This document shows positions 1 through 7,423 of a DNA stretch of 34,193 nucleotides, one piece after another (the first letter of the stretch is position 1; every line of letters starts with the position of its first letter). Source of the stretch: Actinomycetota bacterium (GTDB lineage: Bacteria; Actinomycetota; Acidimicrobiia; Acidimicrobiales; CADCSY01); the NCBI GenBank assembly GCA_019348555.1, contig JAHWJH010000012.1:1-34193 (forward strand). Direction: 5' to 3'. A program made the position numbers and the translations under genes. The notes under the pieces were generated by a model, which was given only the letters and a program-made list of their open reading frames with translations, made no database searches and was not told the origin of the DNA.

Positions 1-180
1 GGATACCGCCGTTGCTGCGGTCACGAAGACCACACACTGCTCCCCCTGCCTCCACACCGGCTGGCGGGGTGTCAGTCGCCCCGAGGCGAGGGACTCGCGC
101 AGCTGCCGCTCGGAGACCGGGCCGACTGCCCGGCCGTCCGTTTTGTAGTACCAACCGTCGAGCCGGTCACCGCCGTTCAT
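1..180 (-). CDS. GYF_2 (DUF4339) domain protein, N-terminal part only
   Basis: Reading the minus strand from ATG at 180 gives 60 residues with no stop before the window edge, so the 3' end is missing. Residues 10-13 (WYYK), G20-P21-V22 and VWRQG near 42-46 follow the GYF_2/DUF4339 pattern (WYY...G...GPv...eL...G.l.p..VWr.G). This small domain is often fused to other modules and is thought to bind proline-rich peptides or act as a membrane-protein adaptor. Its ATG overlaps the stop of the DUF1015 gene by 4 nt (ATGA), so the two are probably translationally coupled. Nothing can be said about what follows the domain. The family call rests on the motif pattern alone. Confidence 0.6.
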   Translation of the reverse strand, partial: MNGGDRLDGWYYKTDGRAVGPVSERQLRESLASGRLTPRQPVWRQGEQCVVFVTAATAVS

Positions 181-1058
181 GCCGACTTCTTCCCCGCCAA
201 GGTCGCCAGCAGCTCTTGCAGGTCGTCGGGCTCCACCGGATCGGCCTCGAACAGCGACGACCAGGCGGATACGAGGTCGAAGGAGGGATCGAGCCCGTCG
301 AGCAGCCGGTGGATGGCCCGCACCGACACCTCCGACTCGGTCAGCTCCACGACCAGGGCCATGATGAGGTCGTGCGGGCCCGGGGCCGCCCCGTCGGCGA
401 TCCGCTGCCGGCGGAAGGCCAGCGCCGTCTCGTAGCGGTGGTGACCGTCGGCGATCACCACCGGGGCGGAACCGACCAGGGCGGAGATGGCCTCCACCGT
501 GCCAGGAGCGGACACCCGCCACAGCCGGTGATGGGTGCCGGTCTCGTCGGTGCACCGAGTCAGCGGTGGGCCCGTGGGCTCCACCAGGCCGGTCAGGCCA
601 GCGGCCAGCGACAGGCCCCAGACCGGCGACAGGTTCACGCCGGTGGCCTCGAGGAGCGCCATGCGGTCGCTCTTGGCCTTGGGAGTGGTGTGCTCGTGAG
701 GCAGGACGTCGCCCTGGCCGGGCTCGGCCAGCTCGAGGGCACCGATGACCCCGCTGGTCTGGCGGGCGCGGCCGAGCTCGTCGGTGAAGCCCATGCGGTA
801 CAGGCAGAACGAGGGGGCGTCGTCGGCGACGAGGATCCCGGCGTCGAGCCATTCGGCGAGAAGGCGGGCGGCGACCTGGTAGCGATCGGCGCCCGGCTCG
901 TCGACCGGGAGCTCCAGGTGGACCGAGTTGTAGGGACTGCGGGCGGCCAGGGCCTTGCGCTGGAGCTCGTCGATCACGTCGTAGGGCGGAGCGGCCACGG
1001 CGTCGCCGTCGATGTCCGCTCGGTAGCGCAGGCCTGTGAACGGCTCGAACCGGGGCAC
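177..1058 (-). CDS. DUF1015 family protein, shorter than usual at the C-terminus
   Basis: A 293-residue protein from a GTG start. It carries DUF1015 (COG4198) hallmarks: an N-terminal PYDVID segment (25-30), SPYNSVHLELP (41-51), HEHTTPKAKSDR (121-132) and the signature DGHHRYE (204-210). The family's molecular role is unsettled; some archaeal relatives are serine kinases, which I do not assume here. Family members I recall run to about 400 residues or more and end with an RMPPKST.F.PK-type segment. That segment is absent: the protein stops about 80 residues after DGHHRYE and the next reading frame is the GYF_2 gene. The other frames beyond the stop do not resume the family sequence, so a simple frameshift is not evident. 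A TAACAA box ends 6 nt before the GTG. Confidence 0.8.
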   Translation of the reverse strand: MPRFEPFTGLRYRADIDGDAVAAPPYDVIDELQRKALAARSPYNSVHLELPVDEPGADRYQVAARLLAEWLDAGILVADDAPSFCLYRMGFTDELGRARQTSGVIGALELAEPGQGDVLPHEHTTPKAKSDRMALLEATGVNLSPVWGLSLAAGLTGLVEPTGPPLTRCTDETGTHHRLWRVSAPGTVEAISALVGSAPVVIADGHHRYETALAFRRQRIADGAAPGPHDLIMALVVELTESEVSVRAIHRLLDGLDPSFDLVSAWSSLFEADPVEPDDLQELLATLAGKKSA

Positions 1059-1064
1059 CTCTGG

Positions 1065-1070
1065 TTGTTA
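1065..1070 (-). promoter_or_regulatory. putative leaderless -10 box of the DUF1015 gene
   Basis: TAACAA read on the minus strand, 6 nt before the GTG at 1058. It deviates from TANNNT only at the last base. The position matches the boxes of many other genes in the window. Weak as a single site. Confidence 0.35.
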
Positions 1071-1108
1071 GCAGACTCCGCCTTCGCCTCCACTGCCTCC
1101 GCGATCGA

Positions 1109-1114
1109 TACGGT
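1109..1114 (+). promoter_or_regulatory. putative leaderless -10 box of the HAD phosphatase gene
   Basis: TACGGT followed by exactly 6 nt and then the GTG at 1121, so the predicted transcript would begin at the start codon. It lies 38 bp from the divergent DUF1015 box. Confidence 0.55.
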
Positions 1115-1120
1115 GCCGTC

Positions 1121-1873
1121 GTGGCTTGGGTGATCGACCTCGACGGCGTGGTGTGGTTGACACGGGATCCGATCCCGGGATCGGCCGATGCGGTGGCCGA
1201 GCTGCGGGCGGCCGGACACGAGGTGGTGTTCGTGACCAACAACGCAGAGTCCCGGGTGAGTGAGCTGGAGGCGAAGCTGGCCGAGGCCGGCATCGAGGCC
1301 GGGGGAGCGGTGATCACCTCGGCGCAGGCGGCGGCGTCGGTGCTCGACCCAGGGTCAACGGCACTGGCGTGCGGGGGCCCGGGGGTCGTCGAGGCCCTCG
1401 AAGCCCGGGGGATCACCGTGCGCAGCGAAGGCCCCGTCGATGCCGTGGTCGTGGGGTTCCACCACGACTTCGACTATGCGCGCCTCACGGCGGCGCACCG
1501 GGCGGTGTGGCAGGGCGCCCGGTTGATCGGGACCAACGCCGACCCGACCCTTCCCACCCCCGAGGGCCCCCTCCCCGGCGCGGGTTCCCTCCTCGCCGCC
1601 GTGGCCACTGCCGCCGGGGTCGAGCCCGAGGTTGCGGGCAAGCCGTTCCCGCCCATGGCGGCGCTCGTGCGCCAGCTCGTGGGCGACGGCCCCCACGTCA
1701 TGGTGGGCGACCGCCCGTCGACCGACGGGCTGCTCGCCGTGGAGCTCGGCGCCCGCTTCGGCCTCGTGCTCAGCGGCACGACCGACGCCGGCGACCTCGA
1801 GGGCGAGGAGCACGCGCCGGACCGGGTGGCCGACGACCTGGCCGCCATGGTCGCCGCCGAGCTGGGGGGCTGA
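1121..1873 (+). CDS. HAD-IIA phosphatase (Rv1692 / NagD-like, probable glycerol-3-phosphate phosphatase)
   Basis: A 250-residue haloacid-dehalogenase-superfamily phosphatase. Motif I is DLDG with D6 as nucleophile and D8 as acid/base. Motif II is T39-N-N, motif III is K174 in AGKPF, and motif IV is VGDRPSTD with D197 and D202 binding Mg2+. The cap between motifs II and III is the C2 type of subclass IIA (NagD, p-nitrophenyl phosphatase, phosphoglycolate phosphatase). Its place before tlyA-nadK-recN matches M. tuberculosis Rv1692, reported to be a glycerol-3-phosphate phosphatase that recycles polar heads of degraded phospholipids. The substrate is therefore inferred from synteny. The GTG start is supported by the box 6 nt upstream. 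The gene ends 6 bp from the convergent rhomboid gene. Confidence 0.85.
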   Translation: MAWVIDLDGVVWLTRDPIPGSADAVAELRAAGHEVVFVTNNAESRVSELEAKLAEAGIEAGGAVITSAQAAASVLDPGSTALACGGPGVVEALEARGITVRSEGPVDAVVVGFHHDFDYARLTAAHRAVWQGARLIGTNADPTLPTPEGPLPGAGSLLAAVATAAGVEPEVAGKPFPPMAALVRQLVGDGPHVMVGDRPSTDGLLAVELGARFGLVLSGTTDAGDLEGEEHAPDRVADDLAAMVAAELGG

Positions 1874-1879
1874 GGACGC

Positions 1880-2743
1880 TCACCACCGGCCCGGCCGGCG
1901 CCGGCCCTGGTCCCACGGGTCGGGGCTGGTGGGTTGGAGGTACCGGTCGCGCCACGCCAGCTGGCGGGCGGCGCCGCTCGAGCGCACCAGCAGCCCCACC
2001 AGCGCCCCGAAGACGAAGCCGCCGACGTGGGCCATCCAGGCCACCCCGGCATTGGGGTTGACGAAGAACTGCGAGATGAACCAGAAGCCGAGCAGCCACT
2101 TCGCCGAGATCTCCCGGAACAGCACGATGAAGAAGAACAGCACGGTGAGCACCGGGGCGTTGGGAAACCACACCAGGTAGGCGCCCATGATGCCGGCCAC
2201 CGCCCCGGAGGCACCGACCAGCGGGATGGTGCTGTCCGGCTGGACCACGACGTGGGCGCCGGTGGCCACGATGCCGGCCACCAGGTAGAAGAGGAGGTAG
2301 CGCACCGGGCCCAGGTGGTCCTCGATGTTGTTGCCGAACACCCACAGGAACAGCATGTTGCCGCCGAGGTGCAGCAGGCTGCCGTGGAAGAACATCGAGA
2401 AAACCACCGCCAACCACACCTGCTTGTCGGGGAAGATCGGTCGTTCGGACCCCGGACGTCCCTCGTCGCGCGAGCAGGTCCCCTCGCCGGAGGCGCTCGG
2501 CAGCTCGTCGTGTGACAGGGGTTCGCCGGTGGTCACCTCGCAGGGGATGGCGGCGTACTCGAAGTTGAACCGGGTGGCCTCCCGGTCGGCGGCGTTGGGG
2601 TCGGCCATGTCGGTGTCGACCCGGCCGAGCAACTGCTGGCCCTGGGGTTGGAGGCCGAAGTAGATCCCGATGTTCAACACGATGAGCACGACGGTGACCA
2701 CGGGGACCCGGCGGGTCGGGTTCTCGTCCCGCAGCGGGATCAC
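1880..2743 (-). CDS. rhomboid family intramembrane serine protease
   Basis: A 287-residue polytopic membrane protein. After a first hydrophobic segment (14-31) there is an extracytoplasmic loop of about 75 residues (32-108) with two cysteines (C68, C90) that could form a disulfide. The rhomboid core follows: HLGGNMLFLWVFG (125-137), GASGAVAGIMG with the catalytic serine at S179, and H239 in WMAHVGG completing the Ser-His dyad. Rhomboids cut transmembrane proteins within the bilayer; the target here is unknown. The C-terminus is Arg/Pro/Trp-rich. The GTG start at 2743 is chosen because TAATGT lies exactly 6 nt before it and residues MIPLRDENPT match the usual rhomboid beginning. It is divergent from tlyA. 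Confidence 0.9.
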   Translation of the reverse strand: MIPLRDENPTRRVPVVTVVLIVLNIGIYFGLQPQGQQLLGRVDTDMADPNAADREATRFNFEYAAIPCEVTTGEPLSHDELPSASGEGTCSRDEGRPGSERPIFPDKQVWLAVVFSMFFHGSLLHLGGNMLFLWVFGNNIEDHLGPVRYLLFYLVAGIVATGAHVVVQPDSTIPLVGASGAVAGIMGAYLVWFPNAPVLTVLFFFIVLFREISAKWLLGFWFISQFFVNPNAGVAWMAHVGGFVFGALVGLLVRSSGAARQLAWRDRYLQPTSPDPWDQGRRRPGRW

Positions 2744-2749
2744 CGGCGA

Positions 2750-2755
2750 ACATTA
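2750..2755 (-). promoter_or_regulatory. putative leaderless -10 box of the rhomboid gene
   Basis: TAATGT on the minus strand, 6 nt before the GTG at 2743. This is the same geometry as the box before the HAD gene. Confidence 0.55.
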
Positions 2756-2851
2756 CCCCTGTCGGTCGCAGCCACCCTTCCGCCGCTCATGGCTCCGGAT
2801 ACGGCTGATGTCCCCGCGGCGCCGGGTCCCCGGAACGAAGTGGGGGGCGGT

Positions 2852-2857
2852 TAGCGT
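2852..2857 (+). promoter_or_regulatory. putative -10 box of the tlyA transcription unit
   Basis: TAGCGT with 8 nt to the GTG at 2866, giving a leader of 0-2 nt at most. The identical hexamer precedes ald, cmk and ispH. Confidence 0.5.
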
Positions 2858-2865
2858 CGGCGGTC

Positions 2866-3681
2866 GTGCGCCGCCGGCTCGACACCGAGTTGGTGCGCCG
2901 CGGGCTGGCGCCGAGCCGGGCTCGGGCCCTGGCCGACATCGAAGCCGGACGGGTGCTCGTCGGCGGCGCCCCGGCCGCCAAGGCGGCCGCCCTGGTCGAC
3001 CCGGCACAGCCCATCGAGCTCCTCGGACCGCCGCCGCGGTACGTCGGGCGCGGGGGCGAGAAGCTCGATGCCGCCCTCGAGCACTTCGGCGTCGAGGTGC
3101 AGGGGTGTCGAGCGGTCGACGTGGGGTCGTCGACCGGAGGCTTCACCGACTGCCTGCTGCAGCGGGGGGCGCTGTCGGTGGTGGCGGTCGACGTGGGCCG
3201 CGGCCAGCTCCACGAGCGCCTGCGAGGCGACCCCCGCGTCGTGGTGAGGGAACGGACCGACGTCCGTGCACTGGGCCCCGAGCAGATCGGTGGCCCGGTG
3301 CCGGTCGTGGTCGCCGACGTGTCGTTCATCTCCCTGCGAACGGTCCTGCCGGCCCTGCTCCGCCTCGCCACCCCGGCTGGGGCGGTGGTGGCGCTGGTCA
3401 AGCCCCAGTTCGAGTGCGGCCGTCGGGAGGCCAGTCGGGCTCGCGGCGTGGTGCGCGACCCGGCGGTGTGGCGGCAGGTGCTCGACGGGATCGCCGTGGC
3501 CCTGGTCGACGCCGGGGGGACCATGATGGGGGCCATGGTGTCGCCGCTGACCGGTGCCGAGGGCAACGTCGAGTTCTTCCTCCACGCCCTGGCCCCGGGG
3601 GCCTCGGCATGCCCGGAGGGCCCGGTGGTCGACCTCGACGCCGTGGTGGCCGAGGCGGCCCGACGCCACGGGGCCGGGTAG
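2866..3681 (+). CDS. tlyA: TlyA-type 16S/23S rRNA (cytidine-2'-O)-methyltransferase
   Basis: A 271-residue protein with an N-terminal S4 RNA-binding domain (about 1-60) and a Rossmann methyltransferase domain of the FtsJ/TlyA class. The linker motif is VGRGGEKL (60-67, K66). The SAM-binding motif is DVGSSTGGFTD (85-95), with ADVSF (150-154, D151) and VKPQFE (178-183, K179, E183) giving the K-D-K-E-like catalytic set. Members 2'-O-methylate C1409 of 16S and C1920 of 23S rRNA in mycobacteria, where loss gives capreomycin resistance. The GTG start is preceded by TAGCGT. The stop codon shares one base with the nadK start, so the two are cotranslated. Confidence 0.92.
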   Translation: MRRRLDTELVRRGLAPSRARALADIEAGRVLVGGAPAAKAAALVDPAQPIELLGPPPRYVGRGGEKLDAALEHFGVEVQGCRAVDVGSSTGGFTDCLLQRGALSVVAVDVGRGQLHERLRGDPRVVVRERTDVRALGPEQIGGPVPVVVADVSFISLRTVLPALLRLATPAGAVVALVKPQFECGRREASRARGVVRDPAVWRQVLDGIAVALVDAGGTMMGAMVSPLTGAEGNVEFFLHALAPGASACPEGPVVDLDAVVAEAARRHGAG

Positions 3682-4598
3682 TGGCGTCGGTGGCGCTGTT
3701 CCTGCACCACCGCCACGCCGAGGCGGTCGAGTTGGCCCGCGACGCGACGGCCTGGCTGCTGGAGCGGGGCCACGAGGTCCGGCTGCTCCCGGGCGACGCC
3801 GAGCACGCCGGCCTCGACGGGCGGGCGTGCAGCGCCGAGCACCTCACCGCCGGCCTCGACGTGGCCGTCAGCCTGGGTGGCGACGGCACCATGCTCCGGG
3901 CCGTCGACCTGGTCGCCGGCGACGACGTGCCCGTCATCGGTGTGAACCTGGGCCACCTCGGCTACCTGGCCGAGGTCGAGCCCCAGCACCTGTGCGACAC
4001 CCTCAGCCGGTTCTTCGCCGGGGATTACCACGTGCAGGAGCGGATGCGCCTCACCGTCGAGGTGAGCACCGCCAGCGGGCCCACGGCAGAACGCCGCGCC
4101 TATCCGGCACTCAACGAAGCGGTGCTCAGCAAGACCCCGACCGGCCAGATCGTCCGGGTCGACGTCGGTGTCGACGGCGAGCGTTTCACCACCTACGCCG
4201 CCGACGGCATCATCGTCGCCACCCCGACCGGCTCCACCGCCTACGCCTGGTCGGCCGGCGGCCCCATCGTGGCCCCCGACCACGCCGCCCTGCTCATCAC
4301 TCCCGTCGCTCCGCACATGCTGTTCGACCGCTCGCTGGTGCTGCCACCGACGGCCTCCATCCGCCTCGAGGTCGCCGCTGACCGGGCGGCGGCGCTGTCG
4401 GTCGACGGCCGCAGCCTCGGCCTGCTCCAGGTGGGCGACGTGGTCACCTGCACCGCCGCCTCCTCGCCGGCCCGGGTGGTGACCTTCGAGCCCCGGGGCT
4501 TCCTCGCCATCCTCAAGGCCAAGTTCGGCCTCAACGACGCCGGCGCCACCGGCCGGAGGGAACGCGATGACCGGGTCGACGTCCGGGGGGACGCCTAA
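3681..4598 (+). CDS. nadK: NAD kinase
   Basis: A 305-residue ATP-NAD kinase that makes NADP+ from NAD+. The diagnostic GGDGT lies at 66-70, NEAV at 145-148 (N145/E146 bind the NAD ribose) and TPTGSTAY at 181-188. I chose the GTG at 3681, whose G is the last base of the tlyA stop codon. A second in-frame GTG three codons on (before ALFLHH) is also possible. The C-terminus after the conserved EPRGFL segment is an extra charged tail of about 30 residues. Order tlyA-nadK-recN equals Rv1694-Rv1695-Rv1696. The TAA stop forms the first bases of the box for the recN leader. Confidence 0.93.
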   Translation: MASVALFLHHRHAEAVELARDATAWLLERGHEVRLLPGDAEHAGLDGRACSAEHLTAGLDVAVSLGGDGTMLRAVDLVAGDDVPVIGVNLGHLGYLAEVEPQHLCDTLSRFFAGDYHVQERMRLTVEVSTASGPTAERRAYPALNEAVLSKTPTGQIVRVDVGVDGERFTTYAADGIIVATPTGSTAYAWSAGGPIVAPDHAALLITPVAPHMLFDRSLVLPPTASIRLEVAADRAAALSVDGRSLGLLQVGDVVTCTAASSPARVVTFEPRGFLAILKAKFGLNDAGATGRRERDDRVDVRGDA

Positions 4599-4601
4599 CC
4601 T
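4596..4601 (+). promoter_or_regulatory. putative leaderless -10 box upstream of recN, built on the nadK stop codon
   Basis: TAACCT starts with the TAA stop of nadK and lies exactly 6 nt before a GTG (4608) that opens a 9-codon frame ending 2 nt before recN. This indicates an internal promoter separating recN from tlyA-nadK. Confidence 0.5.
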
Positions 4602-4607
4602 GGCGCG

Positions 4608-4637
4608 GTGACCATCGCCCCCGCTCGACGCCGGTAG
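4608..4637 (+). CDS. putative leaderless leader peptide ahead of recN (9 codons)
   Basis: GTG ACC ATC GCC CCC GCT CGA CGC CGG TAG encodes MTIAPARRR and stops 2 nt before the recN ATG. The GTG sits exactly 6 nt after TAACCT, so it would be the 5' end of the transcript. recN itself has no clear Shine-Dalgarno sequence, and ribosomes terminating here could reinitiate on it. The three consecutive arginine codons before the stop could make this regulatory. The interpretation rests on position and spacing only; the frame is too short for coding statistics. Confidence 0.4.
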   Translation: MTIAPARRR

Positions 4638-4639
4638 GC

Positions 4640-6277
4640 ATGCTGGTCGAGCTGGCGGTGGCCGACCTCGGGGTGATCGCCGAGCTGTCCCTGGTGCTCG
4701 GGCCCGGGACGACCGCGCTCACCGGCGAGACGGGGGCGGGCAAGACCCTGGTGGTCACCGCCATCGAGCTGCTGGTGGGGGGAAGGGCCGACGCCACCAT
4801 GGTCCGCCCCGGTGCCGTCGAGGCCCGGGTCGCCGGTCGCTTCGTCGACGGTCGAGGCGACGAGGTCGTCCTCGAACGGGTGGTCCCGGTCCAGGGCCGG
4901 TCCCGGGCCTACGTCGACGGCCGGCCAGCGCCGGTGGGGACCCTGGCCGAGCTCGGAGCGGGGTTGGTCGACCTGCATGGCCAGCACAGCCACCAGGCGC
5001 TGCTGGCACCCGCGGCGCAGCGCCGGGCGCTCGACGACTTCGGGGAGGTGGGGCTCGATCGCCTGACCGCAGCCCGCTCCAGGCTGGCCGACATCGAGTC
5101 GTCGCTGCGCACGCTCGGCGGCGAGGCCGACGAACGGGCACAGGCGGCGGATCTGCTGCGCTACGAGCTGGGAGAGCTCGAGCGGGCGCGCCTCGGCGAT
5201 CCCGACGAGGAGGCGGCGCTCGAAGCCGAGGAGGAGCGGTTGGCCGGCGCCGCCCGGCACCGGGAAGCGGCCGCCGACGCCTACGCCTGGCTCACCGACG
5301 AGGGGCGGGCCATCGACGCCGTCGGCGCGGCGCTGGCCGCCGTCGCCGGCCGCAGCCCCTTCGCCGAGCTCGAGGGCCGCCTGCGCTCCACGGCAGCCGA
5401 GCTGGCCGACGCCGCCGGCGACCTGCGGCGGCTAGGTGAGACCCTCGACGAGGACCCCGAGCGCCTGGAGGCGGTGCGCGCCCGGCGCCAGTTGCTGCGA
5501 CAGCTCCGGCGCCGCCACCGGGTGGACAGCATCGCCGAGCTGGTGGCCGTCGCCCGCCGCAGCGTCGAACGCCTGGCCCAGCTCGACGCGCACGAGCGGC
5601 GTGCCGCCGAGCTCGAGCGAGCCCGTCACGAGGCACACGTGGCCGTGTGCGCCGAGGCGAGGCGGGTGGCGGACGCCCGTCGCGCCGCAGCGCCGGTGCT
5701 GGCGTCGGCCGTCGAGGCACGGCTGCGCCCTCTGGCCCTGCCGGGGGCGGTGGTGGAGATCGCCGTCAGCGGCGACGATCCGGCCGATGACGTCGTGTTC
5801 CTCTTCACCGCCAACCCCGGCGAGCCGGCGCTGCCCCTGGCCAAGGTGGCGTCGGGCGGGGAGCTGTCGCGCACCATGCTCGCCCTGCGCCTGGCGCTCG
5901 GCGGTGCCGGGGCGCAGACCATGGTGTTCGACGAGGTCGACGCCGGCATCGGGGGCACGGCGGCACTGGCGGTGGGCAGGGCGCTGTCGGCGTTGGGGGC
6001 TCGGTCCCAGGTCCTGGTGGTCACCCACCTGCCGCAGGTGGCGGCCTTCGCGGACGCCCAGGTGGCGTTGTTGAAGGCCGAGCAGGCCGGACGCAGCGTC
6101 GCCACCGCCCGGGTGCTCGACGGAGACGACCGGGTGGTCGAGGTGTCGAGGATGCTGTCGGGCCACCCCGACAGCTCCGCCGCCCAGGGCCACGCCGCCG
6201 AGCTCCTGGCCGTGGCCGCCGACCATCGACGGGCTCGCGCCGGGGCGGGCGTCGGTGCCGCCGGTAGGTCGGGCTGA
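4640..6277 (+). CDS. recN: DNA repair protein RecN
   Basis: A 545-residue SMC-like ATPase that acts early in double-strand-break repair by tethering DNA ends. Walker A GETGAGKT is at 29-36 and the N-terminus matches other RecN proteins, which fixes the ATG at 4640. The middle (about 150-350) is rich in Glu, Arg, Ala and Leu, consistent with the shortened RecN coiled coil. The ABC signature SGGELSR is near residue 404, and Walker B MVFDEVDAGIGG starts near 428. The length is within the family range. SOS control is typical, but I see no LexA box. The stop shares one base with the steA ATG. Confidence 0.95.
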   Translation: MLVELAVADLGVIAELSLVLGPGTTALTGETGAGKTLVVTAIELLVGGRADATMVRPGAVEARVAGRFVDGRGDEVVLERVVPVQGRSRAYVDGRPAPVGTLAELGAGLVDLHGQHSHQALLAPAAQRRALDDFGEVGLDRLTAARSRLADIESSLRTLGGEADERAQAADLLRYELGELERARLGDPDEEAALEAEEERLAGAARHREAAADAYAWLTDEGRAIDAVGAALAAVAGRSPFAELEGRLRSTAAELADAAGDLRRLGETLDEDPERLEAVRARRQLLRQLRRRHRVDSIAELVAVARRSVERLAQLDAHERRAAELERARHEAHVAVCAEARRVADARRAAAPVLASAVEARLRPLALPGAVVEIAVSGDDPADDVVFLFTANPGEPALPLAKVASGGELSRTMLALRLALGGAGAQTMVFDEVDAGIGGTAALAVGRALSALGARSQVLVVTHLPQVAAFADAQVALLKAEQAGRSVATARVLDGDDRVVEVSRMLSGHPDSSAAQGHAAELLAVAADHRRARAGAGVGAAGRSG

Positions 6278-7407
6278 TGGCCACCGGCAGTGAGACCGCG
6301 GTGATCTGCGGTACGGCTCGGATCGGGCGGCGCACCAAGGAGCTGATCGGGCGTCTCCGTCCCGGCGACGTGGCGGTCATCGATCACCTCGACCTCGACC
6401 GGGTGGCGGCGGAGGGGTTGGTGCTGGCAGGTCCGGCGGCCGTGGTCAACGCCGCCGCGTCCATCTCGGGCCGCTACGCCAACGTCGGGCCGCTGCTGAT
6501 CGCCGCCGCCGGCATCCCCTTGCTCGACGGCGTGGGGCCGGACGTCCTCGAGGCGGTCGCCGAGGGTGCCGAGGTCCGCATCGAGGGGGAGCTGCTGGTG
6601 TCCGGCGAATGGACCCGTCGGGGGACCCGCCAGGACATCCCCAGCCTGGAGCGGCTGGTGGAGGCGTCCCGCACGTCGGTCGGCGACGAGCTGGAGCGCT
6701 TCGCCACCAACACCTTGGAGTACCTGCGCACCGAGCACCGCCTGTTGCTCCGTGAGCTCGACGTCCCCAACCTCGGGGTGGGCCTGGCGGGACGCCACGT
6801 CCTCGTCGTGGTGCGTGGGCACGACTACAAGGACGACCTCGCCGCCCTGCGCCGCTACATCGACGAGATGAAGCCGGTCCTCGTGGGCGTCGACGGGGGC
6901 GCCGACGCCCTGTTGGAGATGGGACGGACCCCCGACGTGGTGATCGGTGACATGGACTCGGTCTCCGAGGGAGGGCTCCGCTGCGGCGCCGCCCTGGTGG
7001 TCCACGGCTACCCCGGGGGACCGGCCCCCGGCTCCGCCCGCCTGGCGTCGCTCGGCCTCGAGCACGCCGTGTTCGAGGCCCCCGGCACCAGCGAGGACAT
7101 CGCCCTGCTGCTCGCCTACGAGAGCGGAGCCGAGCTGATCGTGGCCGTGGGGACGCACAGCTCCATGACCGACTTCCTCGACAAGGGCAGGGCGGGGATG
7201 GCCTCGACGTTCCTGGTGCGCATGAAGGTCGGGCCCAAGCTGGTCGACGCCAAGGGGGTCAGTCGCCTCTACCAGTCGCGAGTGCGCAAGGGCGATCTGG
7301 TGCTCCTGGTGGTGGCCGCCCTGTTCTCGCTCATCGTCGTCACCGCCGTCAGCCAGCCGGCCCGGCTGTTCCTCGAGAACCTGTGGAACGCCCTGCGCCT
7401 GGGCTGA
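6277..7407 (+). CDS. steA: SteA-like cell-separation protein (thiamine-pyrophosphokinase-like fold, membrane anchored)
   Basis: A 376-residue homologue of Rv1697 and corynebacterial SteA. The central domain resembles the catalytic domain of thiamin pyrophosphokinase: VDGGADALLEMG at 205-216, PDVVIGDMDS at 219-228, and TSEDIALLLA at 271-280 in place of the TPK T.D.. site. One transmembrane helix (about 341-358) lies near the C-terminus, so the large N-terminal part is cytoplasmic. In corynebacteria SteA and SteB work at the septum to promote daughter-cell separation. Thiamine synthesis is unlikely, since no thiamine genes are nearby and this is a divergent family. The ATG overlaps the recN stop by 1 nt, and steB follows after 16 nt. 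Confidence 0.85.
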   Translation: MATGSETAVICGTARIGRRTKELIGRLRPGDVAVIDHLDLDRVAAEGLVLAGPAAVVNAAASISGRYANVGPLLIAAAGIPLLDGVGPDVLEAVAEGAEVRIEGELLVSGEWTRRGTRQDIPSLERLVEASRTSVGDELERFATNTLEYLRTEHRLLLRELDVPNLGVGLAGRHVLVVVRGHDYKDDLAALRRYIDEMKPVLVGVDGGADALLEMGRTPDVVIGDMDSVSEGGLRCGAALVVHGYPGGPAPGSARLASLGLEHAVFEAPGTSEDIALLLAYESGAELIVAVGTHSSMTDFLDKGRAGMASTFLVRMKVGPKLVDAKGVSRLYQSRVRKGDLVLLVVAALFSLIVVTAVSQPARLFLENLWNALRLG

Positions 7408-7423
7408 GGCGCTTCCTGCCACC

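Noticed and set aside
12-1133. Long plus-strand open frame opposite DUF1015.
   Set aside because: Low-complexity Gly/Arg/His-rich translation with no domain; it mirrors the minus-strand DUF1015 gene, whose motifs are clear. Many similar frames in the window are GC-driven shadows.
1893-1906. 14-bp palindrome GGCCGGCGCCGGCC near the convergent HAD/rhomboid ends as a bidirectional terminator.
   Set aside because: It lies inside rhomboid codons for Arg/Pro/Gly and has no loop; such palindromes are expected by chance in this GC content.
6277-7407. Thiamin pyrophosphokinase.
   Set aside because: Only the fold motif is shared; the C-terminal membrane helix, steB adjacency and absence of thiamine genes support SteA.
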